From Eunapius fragilis (taxonomy: Eukaryota; Porifera; Demospongiae; Spongillida; Spongillidae): 64,000 nt of DNA. The DNA lies in NCBI GenBank assembly GCA_963681505.1, contig OY811979.1:7424736-7488735 (forward strand), given 5' to 3'. The translations under genes were made by a program, and so were the position numbers. Under the pieces are notes generated by a model that was given only the letters and a program-made list of their open reading frames with translations, searched no databases and had not been told where the DNA came from. Within the stretch, counting starts at the first letter, position 1. Every line of letters begins with the position of its first letter. This document shows, piece by piece, positions 53,280 to 64,000 of the stretch.

Positions 53280-53960
53280 CATCATTCACAAGTCTCCCTA
53301 ATTACATCACACATTGCAGGTCAGCACTATAGTGGACAACGGCTAATACATGTATGGTAAAGTGTCCTCCTGCAAATATGGACAATAAGACACATTCATT
53401 GGGGATTTAGGAAACTGTTGGGTGTTCTTAGCCCTAAGCTGTGTTCATATATTTTTGTATTTCATGTTTTTATAATTGCAGAATACATTATGATGAAGCA
53501 GTACTGCTGGCTGTTATGTATTTCTTACAACAAATGCACTGCAGGTTAATCCCCATGGGTGTGATCATTCCCCTTCATATCTCTCCCCTCTTCCTCACCT
53601 ATTTGCTCTTTCTCCTCTACCTAACCCTCACTTCCTCCCCTCTCACCTCCCCTCACTTCCCTCCCCTCTGCCTCACCTGATCTCCTCTTCTGGTATGATG
53701 GTTGTGCCACAACAGGCACATTTTGTTCCATTGTCAGATCAAGCAGCATTCATTGGTCACACTGACTTGCTACTTCTGATGACATAGGGAGAGAGAGAGT
53801 AGATATTGGGGGTGGACATAATCATGTGTGAATCAACCAATGTACTTAACACATTTCAAAAGAGCTTACTACAAGACAGATTAAAAATCTGGCCTTTTTT
53901 GAGGCTCCTTCCTGGACCAAAAGTGACCCACATCCCTTCAGTACAGTCTTCAAAGCTTTG
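53280..53960. other. No recognisable gene
   Basis: A pyrimidine-rich segment (53575-53690, CTCCCCTC-type) is the only feature. Confidence 0.4.
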
Positions 53961-54001
53961 AGATCCCAGTAGTAGTGCTGCGAGGAGCTACCTGCAAGGT
54001 T

Positions 54002-54037
54002 GTGTGGTGCATGTGTGTGTGTGCAGGGGGTGCATGT

Positions 54038-54077
<40 letters not shown>

Positions 54078-54184
54078 TGCATGTGTGCATGTGTGTGGTG
54101 CATGTATGTGTGTGTGGGGGGTGCATGTGCGTGTGTGTGTGTGGGTGTGTGGTGCATGTATGCATGTGTGTGGGTGTGTGTGTG
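54002..54184. repeat. TG-rich microsatellite
   Basis: Pure TG at 54039-54076, flanked by GTGCATGTG variants. Confidence 0.9.
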
Positions 54185-54188
54185 GTTC

Positions 54189-55998
54189 TTCAACAAGCAG
54201 TACAGTGTACTGCGATTGTTAGGGAGAAAGATTAGGGCTTAGGGTAGGGTGGGGTGGGGGTTCAGGGGGGAGCCAGTTTCTTTGCACGCGGAATCCGATT
54301 CCGTTGCTGGATTTCACATGTCTTGAAGTTGAGTCCCCTTTCAATTTTAGCCCGTGTCTAAATTTATCCTGTCTTTGTCTTTGCCGTGTTCATTTTTCAA
54401 TTTGAGTGGGAGGCGACGCGTATAGGTATGACGTCATTTCAAATAGAAACCCGTTCGATTGTCATACAAACCCTATGAGAAAAAGAAAGCAAGCTCGGCA
54501 CTACCTAAAGGTTGAACACACTGGCAGACACCTAGGAAGGACAGCACTCGCAGGGTTAGCGAATGTAGCCACGCAAGTGTTATACAAATCACAGAACTTG
54601 TTGCGCTAACACTTATAATCAACCTGGTGCCTTAATGAAGTCGTTTCAAAAAGAACGCGCAGGGTTAGCGAATGTAGTCACGCAAGTGCTGTACAAAGCA
54701 CAGAACTTGTTGCGCTAACACTTTTAATCAACCTGGTGCCTGAATTTCGATGAGTAATATGTTCCTAGCTTTGCCCACTCTCATGCATCGCTGTTATGTA
54801 TTGGGCGCAAAAGCGCGCCATTTTTCTTTTTCTCTTATAGTCATGCAGAAAATTAAATCAAACGCTACGCTTTCTGGTCCCTGCATCCATCCCATCCTAC
54901 TTTAGGTACGGGAGAGGTAACGATAGCACTTCACGAACGATTTCACGAGTGCACAGGCAATAGGAAGCAGCCCTCAGGGAGCGGGGGGAGTTGGGCACGC
55001 GGTTCATATTTCTGTTGTCAAATACCTTGCCCGATACAGGATATTCTGTGAGCCTTGCAATGTTTAACTTAACAGGGGAAATTATGTACCGTTCCACTCT
55101 CTCACATAACAAGTTACTGTATAAATTTTTACTGTAAATTTTTCCCACCTGTTCTATTAGAGTAGTGGTTAAGCGATAGACTGCTCGCGGCTCGATGCTT
55201 ATTGGTGAAGACGAAACTTTTTATTTCTCTATTCAAGTCTGGTATTCACTATCTTCATATTCGGCCACTATTCCGTAGGTACGTGCCAACGCATCTTTTT
55301 TTGTACAACGTCACGTCATACTCGTTAACTCCCATTAATTGTTTTGCCATGGCTATAAGGGGCTCCTGTTATATCGCACACATATACCATGCCTCGCTAA
55401 TTTGCTATGTCCGGCGTTTATCAAATTTTACAAGCACACCCACACACGCCCGCACTCACTCTACACGAACACACGCACGCACGCACACATACTATGGTGG
55501 CACGCTACAAGCAGTGCCGCTCTAGGCATGCACACGCTGCCACACACGAAGGTACGCACACACAGACATACACGCACACACGCTCAGGCACGCATGCACA
55601 CGCACACAATGTGGGCTATCAGGTCACGACTACCCTCTGGCTTATGTCTGAGTTGGATGTGGGCATACGGAAAGGTACTGAAATGGGTATTAACTTAAAT
55701 AAAGTAGTGATGGGAACTACACATGAGCATGAAAGTGATTTAGCACACATTGTTATAGATATAGTATGTAACTCTATGTTGCCACATGTAACATACCTTA
55801 TAAATTCACATTTATTTTGCTATGCACCAAATCCCTAAGATACTCAATTGACCCCGTATGGAAATATTGCAAACCTGTAGACCTACACACTTTACTTGTT
55901 ACCTGCGTATCAATTTATTCCTTATCCTCTTCTGCCTCTCCCATCCCATTCAGAGGTTTTTTCCCTCTCACAATGGGGAAAAAGCGTGTACACTGGAA

Positions 55999-56029
<31 letters not shown>

Positions 56030-56801
56030 AGTGAGTGTGCGCACCGTCCACTAACTTCCTCACCTACTCTTCCCACCCTCCTCACCCACCCTTCTCAGCC
56101 AGTGTTTATGGTCATCTCATCAATGTCCATTGATCCTGTGTATACATAGAGATTGAATAGGGATTATCTAACCACAAGCATCCTTGTAGTTACAAAGGAT
56201 AAGCACATGATGTGTGATTAAATTACCACAACTGTGTTCTGTATGGGCTGATTGAATGTATAAACTGCATTCTGTTATTGTTTAAATGCTCACTGTTAAC
56301 GGACCCTCATCCTCATTCCTTACCCTCTTCACACCCCTCCTTACCCACCCCTTCTTCTATAACACCCCTCCTCACCGCTCCTTCCTATCCTACCCTCCTT
56401 AATCACACTGCCTTAATCACCCATCCTCATCTACCCCTCTTTCCCTACCCTCTTCACCCAACTCCCTACCCTCCTTACCACTCCTCCTTCCCCTAACATC
56501 ACTACCCCTCCTTACCCTACCCTACTTACCCACCCCTTAACTGACCCCACCTCCCCAATTTCCCTACCCTCTTCACACCCCTTCTCACCACCTCTCCTTC
56601 CCTAGCTTCTCCACACCCCTCCTTCCCCTTCCCTCTTCACTCACCCTTCCTTCTCTACCCCTTACCCTCCTTCCACCCAACTAACCCACCCTACTCTACC
56701 CTCCCCTCCTCAACCTCCCCTCTTTTGCTCTCTCACTTACCCTTACTTCCCAGTTCTCTCACCCACCCCTCCTGGGCTTCGTTGGTTTGTTATGGTGTAG
56801 A
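54189..56801 (+). repeat. 2.6-kb direct duplication, copy A
   Basis: Matches 59831-62466 at a constant offset of 5642 up to a TG tract near 56010, then 5658-5665 after three small indels. I saw only a handful of substitutions on reading the two copies. It includes a telomere-like TTAGGGCTTAGGGTAGGG at 54234-54250, an internal ~106-bp repeat (GCAGGGTTAGCGAATGTAG at 54551 and 54657), a CA-rich patch (55430-55610) and a pyrimidine tract. Short frames occur, none with a known domain. Confidence 0.95.
56280..56770. repeat. ~490-bp pyrimidine-rich tract (copy A)
   Basis: The plus strand is nearly all C and T with scattered A, built from CCTACCCTCCTT/CACCCCTCC-like blocks. The same tract is in copy B at about 61940-62430. 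Confidence 0.9.
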
Positions 56802-57000
56802 ACTGCATGTACCTTACCAAATAACTTAACCAAAAAACAATGCCATATTCCTGTCCTGTGTGGAGTGAAGATAGGGGTACTGATGTACTACCCCGCTTGT
56901 GATTGCCCTCGGGGTTTCATTGAAGCCGACATGGGCTTGGCTGGTTTGTTATGGTGTAGACTACATGTACCTAAACCTAATAACTTAACAAAAAACATTA
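56787..57000 (+). repeat. Two satellite monomers of the right-edge family
   Basis: GTTATGGTGTAG and GATAGGGGTACTGATGTACT occur as in the 291-bp array at 62.4-64 kb. Only about one and a half units are present. Confidence 0.85.
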
Positions 57001-57603
57001 TGAGCAACCACCTCGTCCTCAGGTGTGCTGCCCTAGTTAAATCTATCTTTCATGCCTTTAGAAACTTATGGCTGGCTGTCGTAAATACTTGTAAAGAGCG
57101 AGGGGAAGCGTCTACAGACTGCCAATGCATCGACAGGTCTAGACCGAACTTTGTACTCGTCTATTGAAAGCTCGTCTTCACTTCCGTCGAAGGTGCGTCC
57201 CTAATCACTATTTTGTACAACGTGTCTGCCGTACCATGTACCAAGTTAGTACACGTCTGCCGTGCTATGTGCTATCTTCAAACGCGTTTGCCGCGTCGGT
57301 TCTACACATATGGCCTTGTCACCTCGTCTTATATATCTATAAACCAAGCCTCCCACACGACTGGCGATCGATCTGCAAGCTTAGTTTACCTACACTGCCA
57401 TTTTCAATCATCGTACACGTCTGCCGTGCGATTCAAACACACTACAGTACTTACACCCTCCCCCACACCCACGCTCACGTGGGTTTGTCACTGCTACAAG
57501 CTTTGTCTATTAACCAAGCCCCACACACGACTGGCATGCCATGTAAAAGCTTACTCCATATTTGCCGTGCCATTCAACACGTATGCAGCGCGAGTAAAAT
57601 GCA

Positions 57604-57784
<181 letters not shown>

Positions 57785-57894
57785 GCCTTGTCACATAGCT
57801 TTGTTGATACACCAACAGGCCTGGGGCAGACTAAATTTCTTTACTGCTACTAAAAATAAATATAGGCCTAAATTATAATTGATTAATTTTGTCA

Positions 57895-58150
57895 AGGCCA
57901 CTAGGGCCTTCACACACATTTACATAGCCACGGGTACGCACACATAGCCATGGGGCAAGCTTACGTTGTCACGGGAGCACTTACATACCCATGGGTATAC
58001 TTACATTCGCTTACATAGCCACGGGTACGCATACATAGCCATGGGGCAAGCTTACGTGGTCACGGGTATACTTGCATTCGCTTACATAGCCACGGGTACG
58101 CTTACACTAGCCTAAATACCCGCGGGGCAAGCTTTCGTAGTCGCGTGCAC
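57895..58150. repeat. Short tandem repeats around ACATAGCCAYGGG
   Basis: Segments such as TACATAGCCACGGGTACGC and CATAGCCATGGGGCAAGCTT alternate; the larger unit is about 60-90 bp and present about three times. Confidence 0.75.
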
Positions 58151-59337
58151 ACTTGCAAATGCCTTTCAAGCATACTATGGCCTTTAGAACAGACATGGGT
58201 ACCCTCGTTTAAATCCATACATACTACGCCGTCAGCGTTCTAAGTCACGGGCACACGTAAACAAGCTATCATTACAATGAGAAAAGCTTAGAGTCACGAC
58301 ACCACTTATGCCTTGCGTTTGTTTGGCTGCCAATTGAAAATCAATTGATTTAATTGACATACATTGTATGGTCCGGGCACGACTAAAATTATTTGTTTAT
58401 CATCTTCGAGTGACTCGCGTTTTGGGCCCAGTGTTGTACTGTGCAACGAATCCTTGTGTTAGCGCCAGGTATACGATGATTATATTTGTATGGTTGCTCT
58501 GAACAGAGCAGTAATTGTTCAGCACGAATGTCATTTACGGGTGTCTATTTTACTAACATCAAGGCTTGACGTAGTGTACAATAGGTTCAAAGCGCCACTG
58601 CATTAGGACGTGTTGTTGGAAGATTGCGTTGTGCTCTGGCGTATCGTAAGCACCATATAGGACCAATTGCTGCATCAAGCAGACCTCTAGTTACGAGGCA
58701 GACCATCCAGCGCGTACACACTGCACACGCACTCCACACAGATATAAGCTTTGCCCCTCACCTTTTAAAAACCCTCACGTCACTACAATAAGCAGCCTGT
58801 ACGCTCGCTACCTACCAATCTAATCCTTGAATTTGAAATAGTTACTTATTAATAATTCCTTTTAATGCACTTTGTAGCGATTGGCCTTGGTAGCAGAGCT
58901 GAGCTGTTTAAACAGGTACGAAGTGTGGGATATACGTGCCGCACATTTCTGAAGGTGAACAGGGGTACGCGGGAGAGTGTACAACCTATTCCGGAATACA
59001 ATGCGCGAGTCCCTTTATGTACAACCACTCGATACTTTGAAATTTGCCATAGACTTGCCTTACACCTTTCATCCTTTAGAAATGTGTGGCAAAGGAGCGA
59101 GGACAGACTGCCCACGCAAGACCGAACTTTGTTCTCGTCTATTGAACATCCATCGAGGTACGTTCCTAATTACTTCTTTGTACAACGTCCGCACATATGG
59201 CCGTTGATACAAGTTTTTTCTATTACCTAAGCTTCCCACACGACTGGCGTGCCACATACGAGCTTAATTCACATCTGCTGGGTCACGTTCAATATTATAT
59301 CCCTAAGCCGTGCGATTCAAACGCACTACCGTACCTA

Positions 59338-59575
59338 ATATTAACAGTCCGAAGGACTGTGATTGTGAGGAAGAAAAATTAGGGCTTAGGGCATTAGGGG
59401 GGGGCCGAAGGCCCGCTACGCCGACCCAACTTTTCACCCCCTCTCCGAATCCGCCCTCAAATTGCACCCGTCCCTCCCTCCCGACACTCTTCATTGATAC
59501 GTACTAACTCTCCTCTTCATTAATGACCGCCATCATTGTGAACGAGGGCGCCTTCGGCGCCGTACTCTACTAGCC
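59338..59575. repeat. Dispersed repeat family, copy 3
   Basis: Starts AACAGTCCGAAGGACTG, then TTAGGGCTTAGGG; same block order as 51972. Directly followed by copy 4. Confidence 0.85.
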
Positions 59576-59576
59576 T

Positions 59577-59830
59577 AATATTAACAGTCAGAAGGACTGT
59601 GATTGTGAGGAAGAAAAATTAGGGCTTAGGGCATTAGGGGGGGGCCGAAGCCCGCTACGCCGACCCAACTTTTCACCCCCTCTCCGAATCCGCCCTCAAA
59701 TTGCACCCGTCCCTCCCTCCCGACACTCTTCATTGAAACTTACTAACTCTCCTCTTCATTAATGACCGCCATCTTTGTGAACGAGGGCACCTTCGGCGCC
59801 GTACTTGGCGCCTGCGACGCCGTACTCTAC
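59577..59830. repeat. Dispersed repeat family, copy 4 (tandem with copy 3)
   Basis: Nearly identical to copy 3; ends in a short GGCGCCGTACT duplication and abuts duplication copy B. Confidence 0.85.
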
Positions 59831-61640
59831 TTCAACAAGCAGTACAGTGTACTGCGATTGTTAGGGAGAGAGATTAGGGCTTAGGGTAGGGTAGGGTGGG
59901 GGTCCAGGGGGGAGCCAGTTTCTTTGCACGCGGAATCCGATTCCGTTGCTGGATTTCACATGTCTTGAAGTTGAGTCCCCTTTCAATTTTAGCCCGTGTC
60001 TAAATTTATCCTGTCTTTGTCTTTGCCGTGTTCATTTTTCAATTTGAGTGGGAGGCGACGCGTATAGGTATGACGTCATTTCAAATAGAAACCCGTTCGA
60101 TTGTCATACAAACCCTATGAGAAAAAGAAAGCAAGCTCGGCACTACCTAAAGGTTGAACACACTGGCAGACACCTAGGAAGGACAGCACTCGCAGGGTTA
60201 GCGAATGTAGCCACGCAAGTGTTATACAAATCACAGAACTTGTTGCGCTAACACTTATAATCAACCTGGTGCCTGAATGAAGTCGTTTCAAAAAGAACGC
60301 GCAGGGTTAGCGAATGTAGTCACGCAAGTGCTGTACAAAGCACAGAACTTGTTGCGCTAACACTTTTAATCAACCTGGTGCCTGAATTTCGATGAGTAAT
60401 ATGTTCCTAGCTTTGCCCACTCTCATGCATCACTGTTATGTATTGGGCGCAAAAGCGCGCCATTTTTCTTTTTCTCTTATAGTCATGCAGAAAATTAAAT
60501 CAAACGCTACGCTTTCTGGTCCCTGCATCCATCCCATCCTACTTTAGGTACGGGAGAGGTAACGATAGCACTTCACGAACGATTTCACGAGTGCACAGGC
60601 AATAGGAAGCAGCCCTCAGGGTGCGGGGGGAGTTGGGCATGCGGTTCATATTTCTGTTGTCAAATACCTTGCCCGATACAGGATATTCTGTGAGCCTTGC
60701 AATGTTTAACTTAACAGGGGAAATTATGTACCGTTCCACTCTCTCACATAACAAGTTACTGTATAAATTTTTACTGTAAATTTTTCCCACCTGTTCTATT
60801 AGAGTAGTGGTTAAGCGATAGACTGCTCGCGGCTCGATGCTTATTGGTGAAGACGAAACTTTTTATTTCTCTATTCAAGTCTGGTATTCACTATCTTCAT
60901 ATTCGGCCACTATTCCGTAGGTACGTGCCAACGCATCTTTTTTTGTACAACGTCACGTCATACTCGTTAACTCCCATTAATTGTTTTGCCATGGCTATAA
61001 GGGGCTCCTGTTATATCGCACACATATACCATGCCTCGCTAATTTGCTATGTCCGGCGTTTATCAAATTTTACAAGCACACCCACACACGCCCGCACTCA
61101 CTCTACACGAACACACGCACGCACGCACACATACTATGGTGGCACGCTACAAGCAGTGCCGCTCTAGGCATGCACACGCTGCCACACACGAAGGTACGCA
61201 CACACAGACATACACGCACACACGCTCAGGCACGCATGCACACGCACACAATGTGGGCTATCAGGTCACGACTACCCTCTGGCTTATGTCTGAGTTGGAT
61301 GTGGGCATACGGAAAGGTACTGAAATGGGTATTAACTTAAATAAAGTAGTGATGGGAACTACACATGAGCATGAAAGTGATTTAGCACACATTGTTATAG
61401 ATATAGTATGTAACTCTATGTTGCCACATGTAACATACCTTATAAATTCACATTTATTTTGCTATGCACCAAATCCCTAAGATACTCAATTGACCCCGTA
61501 TGGAAATATTGCAAACCTGTAGACCTACACACTTTACTTGTTACCTGCGTATCAATTTATTCCTTATCCTCTTCTGCCTCTCCCATCCCATTCAGAGGTT
61601 TTTTCCCTCTCACAATGGGGAAAAAGCGTGTACACTGGAA

Positions 61641-61689
<49 letters not shown>

Positions 61690-62466
61690 TGAGTGTGCGC
61701 ACCGTCCACTAACTTCCTCACCTACTCTTCCCACCCTCCTCACCCACCCTTCTCAGCCAGTGTTTATGGTCATCTCATCAATGTCCATTGATCCTGTGTA
61801 TACATAATAGAGATTGAATAGGGATTATCTAACCACAAGCATCCTTGTAGTTACAAAGGATAAGCACATGATGTGTGATTAAATTACCACAACTGTGTTC
61901 TGTATGGGCTGATTGAATGTATAAACTGCATTCTGTTATTGTTTAAATGCTCACTGTTAACGGACCCTCATCCTCATTCCTTACCCTCTTCACACCCCTC
62001 CTTACCCACCCCTTCTTCTATAACACCCCTCCTCACTTACCGCTCCTTCCTATCCTACCCTCCTTAATCACACTGCCTTAATCACCCATCCTCATCTACC
62101 CCTCTTTCCCTACCCTCTTCACCCAACTCCCTACCCTCCTTACCACTCCTCCTTCCCCTAACATCACTACCCCTCCTTACCCTACCCTACTTACCCACCC
62201 CTTAACTGACCCCACCTCCCCAATTTCCCTACCCTCTTCACACCCCTTCTCACCACCTCTCCTTCCCTAGCTTCTCCACACCCCTCCTTCCCCTTCCCTC
62301 TTCACTCACCCTTCCTTCTCTACCCCTTACCCTCCTTCCACCCAACTAACCCACCCTACTCTACCCTCCCCTCCTCAACCTCCCCTCTTTTGCTCTCTCA
62401 CTTACCCTTACTTCCCAGTTCTCTCACCCACCCCTCCTGGGCTTCGTTGGTTTGTTATGGTGTAGA
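59831..62466 (+). repeat. 2.6-kb direct duplication, copy B
   Basis: Counterpart of 54189-56801. It is 23 bp longer: a TG tract 16 bp longer near 61645, 3 bp more at about 61807 and 4 bp more near 62036. Flows directly into the 291-bp satellite. Confidence 0.95.
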
Positions 62467-64000
62467 CTACATGTACCTAAACCTAATAACTTAACATAAA
62501 ACAATGCCATATTCATGTCTTGTGTCGAGTGAAGATAAGGATACTGATGTACTACCCCGCATTTGATTGCCCTCGGGTTTCATTGAAGCCGGCATGGGCT
62601 TGGTTGGTTTGTTATGGTGTAGAACAATGCCATTTTCCAGGCTTTCCCTGTCCTGTTTCGAGTGAAGATAGGGGTACTGATGTACTACCCCGCATGTGAT
62701 TCCCCTCGGGGTTTCATTGAAGCCGGCATGGGCTTGGTTGGTTTGTTATGGTGTAGACTACATGTACCTAAACCTAATAACTTAACAAAAAACAATGCCA
62801 TATTCATGTCCTGTGTCGAGTGAAGATAGGGGTACTGATGTACTACCCCGCATGTGATTGCCCTCGGGTTTCATTGAAGCCGGCATGGGCTTGGTTGGTT
62901 TGTTATGGTGTAGAACAATGCCATATTCCAGGCTTTCCCTGTCCTGTGTCGAGTGAAGATAGGGGTACTGATGTACTACCCCGCATGTGATTCCCCTTGG
63001 GGTTTCATTGAAGCCGACATGGGCTTGGTTGGTTTGTTATGGTGTAGACTACATGTACCTAAACCTAATAACTTAACAAAAAACAATGCCATATTCATGT
63101 CCTGTGTCGAGTGAAGATAGGGGTACTGATGTAAAACCCCGCATGTGATTGCCTTCGGGTTTCATTGAAGCCAGCATGGGCTTGGTTGGTTTGTTATGGT
63201 GTAGAACAATGCCATATTCCAGGCTTTCCCTGTCCTGTGTCGAGTGAAGATAGGGGTACTGATGTACTACCCCGCATGTGATTCCCCTCGGGGTTTCATT
63301 GAAGCCGACATGGGCTTGGTTGGTTTGTTATGGTGTAGACTACATGTACCTAAACCTAATAACTTAACAAAAAACAATGCCATATTCATGTCCTGTGTCG
63401 AGTGAAGATAGGGGTACTGATGTACTACCCCGCATGTGATTGCCCTCGGGTTTCATTGAAGCCGGCATGGGCTTGGTTGGTTTGTTATGGTGTAGAACAA
63501 TGCCATATTCCAGGCTTTCCCTGTCCTGTGTCGAGTGAAGATAGGGGTACTGATGTACTACCCCGCATGTGATTCCCCTTGGGGTTTCATTGAAGCCGAC
63601 ATGGGCTTGGTTGGTTTGTTATTTATGGTGTAGACTACATGTACCTAAACCTAATAACTTAACAAAAAACAATGCCATATTCATGTCCTGTGTCGAGTGA
63701 AGATAGGGGTACTGATGTACTACCCCGCATTTGATTGCCCTCGGGTTTCATTGAAGCCAGCATGGGCTTGGTTGGTTTGTTATGGTGTAGAACAATGCCA
63801 TATTCCAGGCTTTCCCTGTCCTGTGTCGAGTGAAGATAGGGGTACTGATGTACTACCCCGCATGTGATTCCCCTCGGGGTTTCATTGAAGCCGACATGGG
63901 CTTGGTTGGTTTGTTATGGTGTAGACTACATGTACCTAAACCTAATAACTTAACAAAAAACAATGCCATATTCATGTCCTGTGTCGAGTGAAGATAGGGG
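62446..64000 (+). repeat. 291-bp higher-order satellite, runs off the right edge
   Basis: GTGTAGACTACATGTACC occurs at 62460, 62751, 63042, 63333, 63628 and 63919, so the period is 291 bp (one unit has a 4-bp insertion, ATTT). Each unit has two diverged halves of about 157 and 134 bp, both with GATAGGGGTACTGATGTACT and TTTCATTGAAGCC. More than five copies are inside the window. Confidence 0.95.

Overview
The window is eukaryotic nuclear DNA, almost certainly from an invertebrate animal. I lean towards a sponge (demosponge), but that is an inference. The supporting signs are one multi-exon host gene of the animal SENP1/2 type with many introns of 52-64 bp, several DNA transposon superfamilies, Ty3/gypsy elements, large fold-back elements, long CA/TG microsatellites and several satellites. 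I recognised no bacterial-type operons, tRNA, rRNA or CRISPR array.

Layout. 0-1.2 kb: decayed retroelement debris, comprising the C-terminus of a reverse-transcriptase protein and the 3' end of a gypsy element with its LTR. 1.5-6.6 kb: a Mutator-like (MULE) transposon on the minus strand. Its domains run FAR1-like zinc region, DDE core, SWIM finger, PHD finger, Ulp1-type protease, and its ends carry repeated CCGGTACCGG palindromes. 6.77-12.8 kb: an eleven-exon SENP1/2-like SUMO protease gene (minus), modelled here exon by exon with consistent phases. Its 3.5-kb third intron holds a 33-bp minisatellite that has been split by a 3-kb hAT transposon. 13-22 kb: mostly non-coding. It contains two copies of a ~297-bp fold-back element, a second MITE family, a 72-bp minisatellite, an unrecognised proline-rich/RGG-tailed ORF, and three more fragments of the retroelement seen at the left edge. 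22.4-25.8 kb: a 5'-truncated hAT (ZMYM1-like transposase) abutting a truncated gypsy integrase. 27.3-28.1 kb: a pogo/Tigger fragment. 28.8 kb: a MITE. 30.2-30.8 kb: a frameshifted RING-type zinc-finger gene fragment resembling the RAG1 N-terminal zinc region.

31.1-36.1 kb: an apparently intact and very recent Ty3/gypsy retrotransposon. It has identical 124-bp LTRs, a tRNA-Leu-type primer site, a single 1579-aa Gag-Pol ORF and a 4-bp target duplication. It sits inside a ~325-bp tandem repeat, so neighbouring repeats show the empty site. 39.4-43.0 kb: a ~1.1-1.2 kaa protein in three overlapping frames, from a repetitive-looking family I cannot assign to a named transposon superfamily. 43-54 kb: mostly unassigned sequence with exon-like scraps, a 481-bp fold-back, an old hairpin-containing tandem array, and a 1.1-kb inverted-repeat element that itself contains a second MITE. 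54-64 kb: a recent 2.6-kb direct duplication at an offset of 5.64 kb, pyrimidine-rich tracts, a 175-bp CA tract and a 291-bp higher-order satellite that runs off the right edge.

Functionally the window has one confident host gene (SUMO deconjugation). Nearly everything else is mobile or tandemly repeated DNA, with clear nesting that gives a relative order of insertions.
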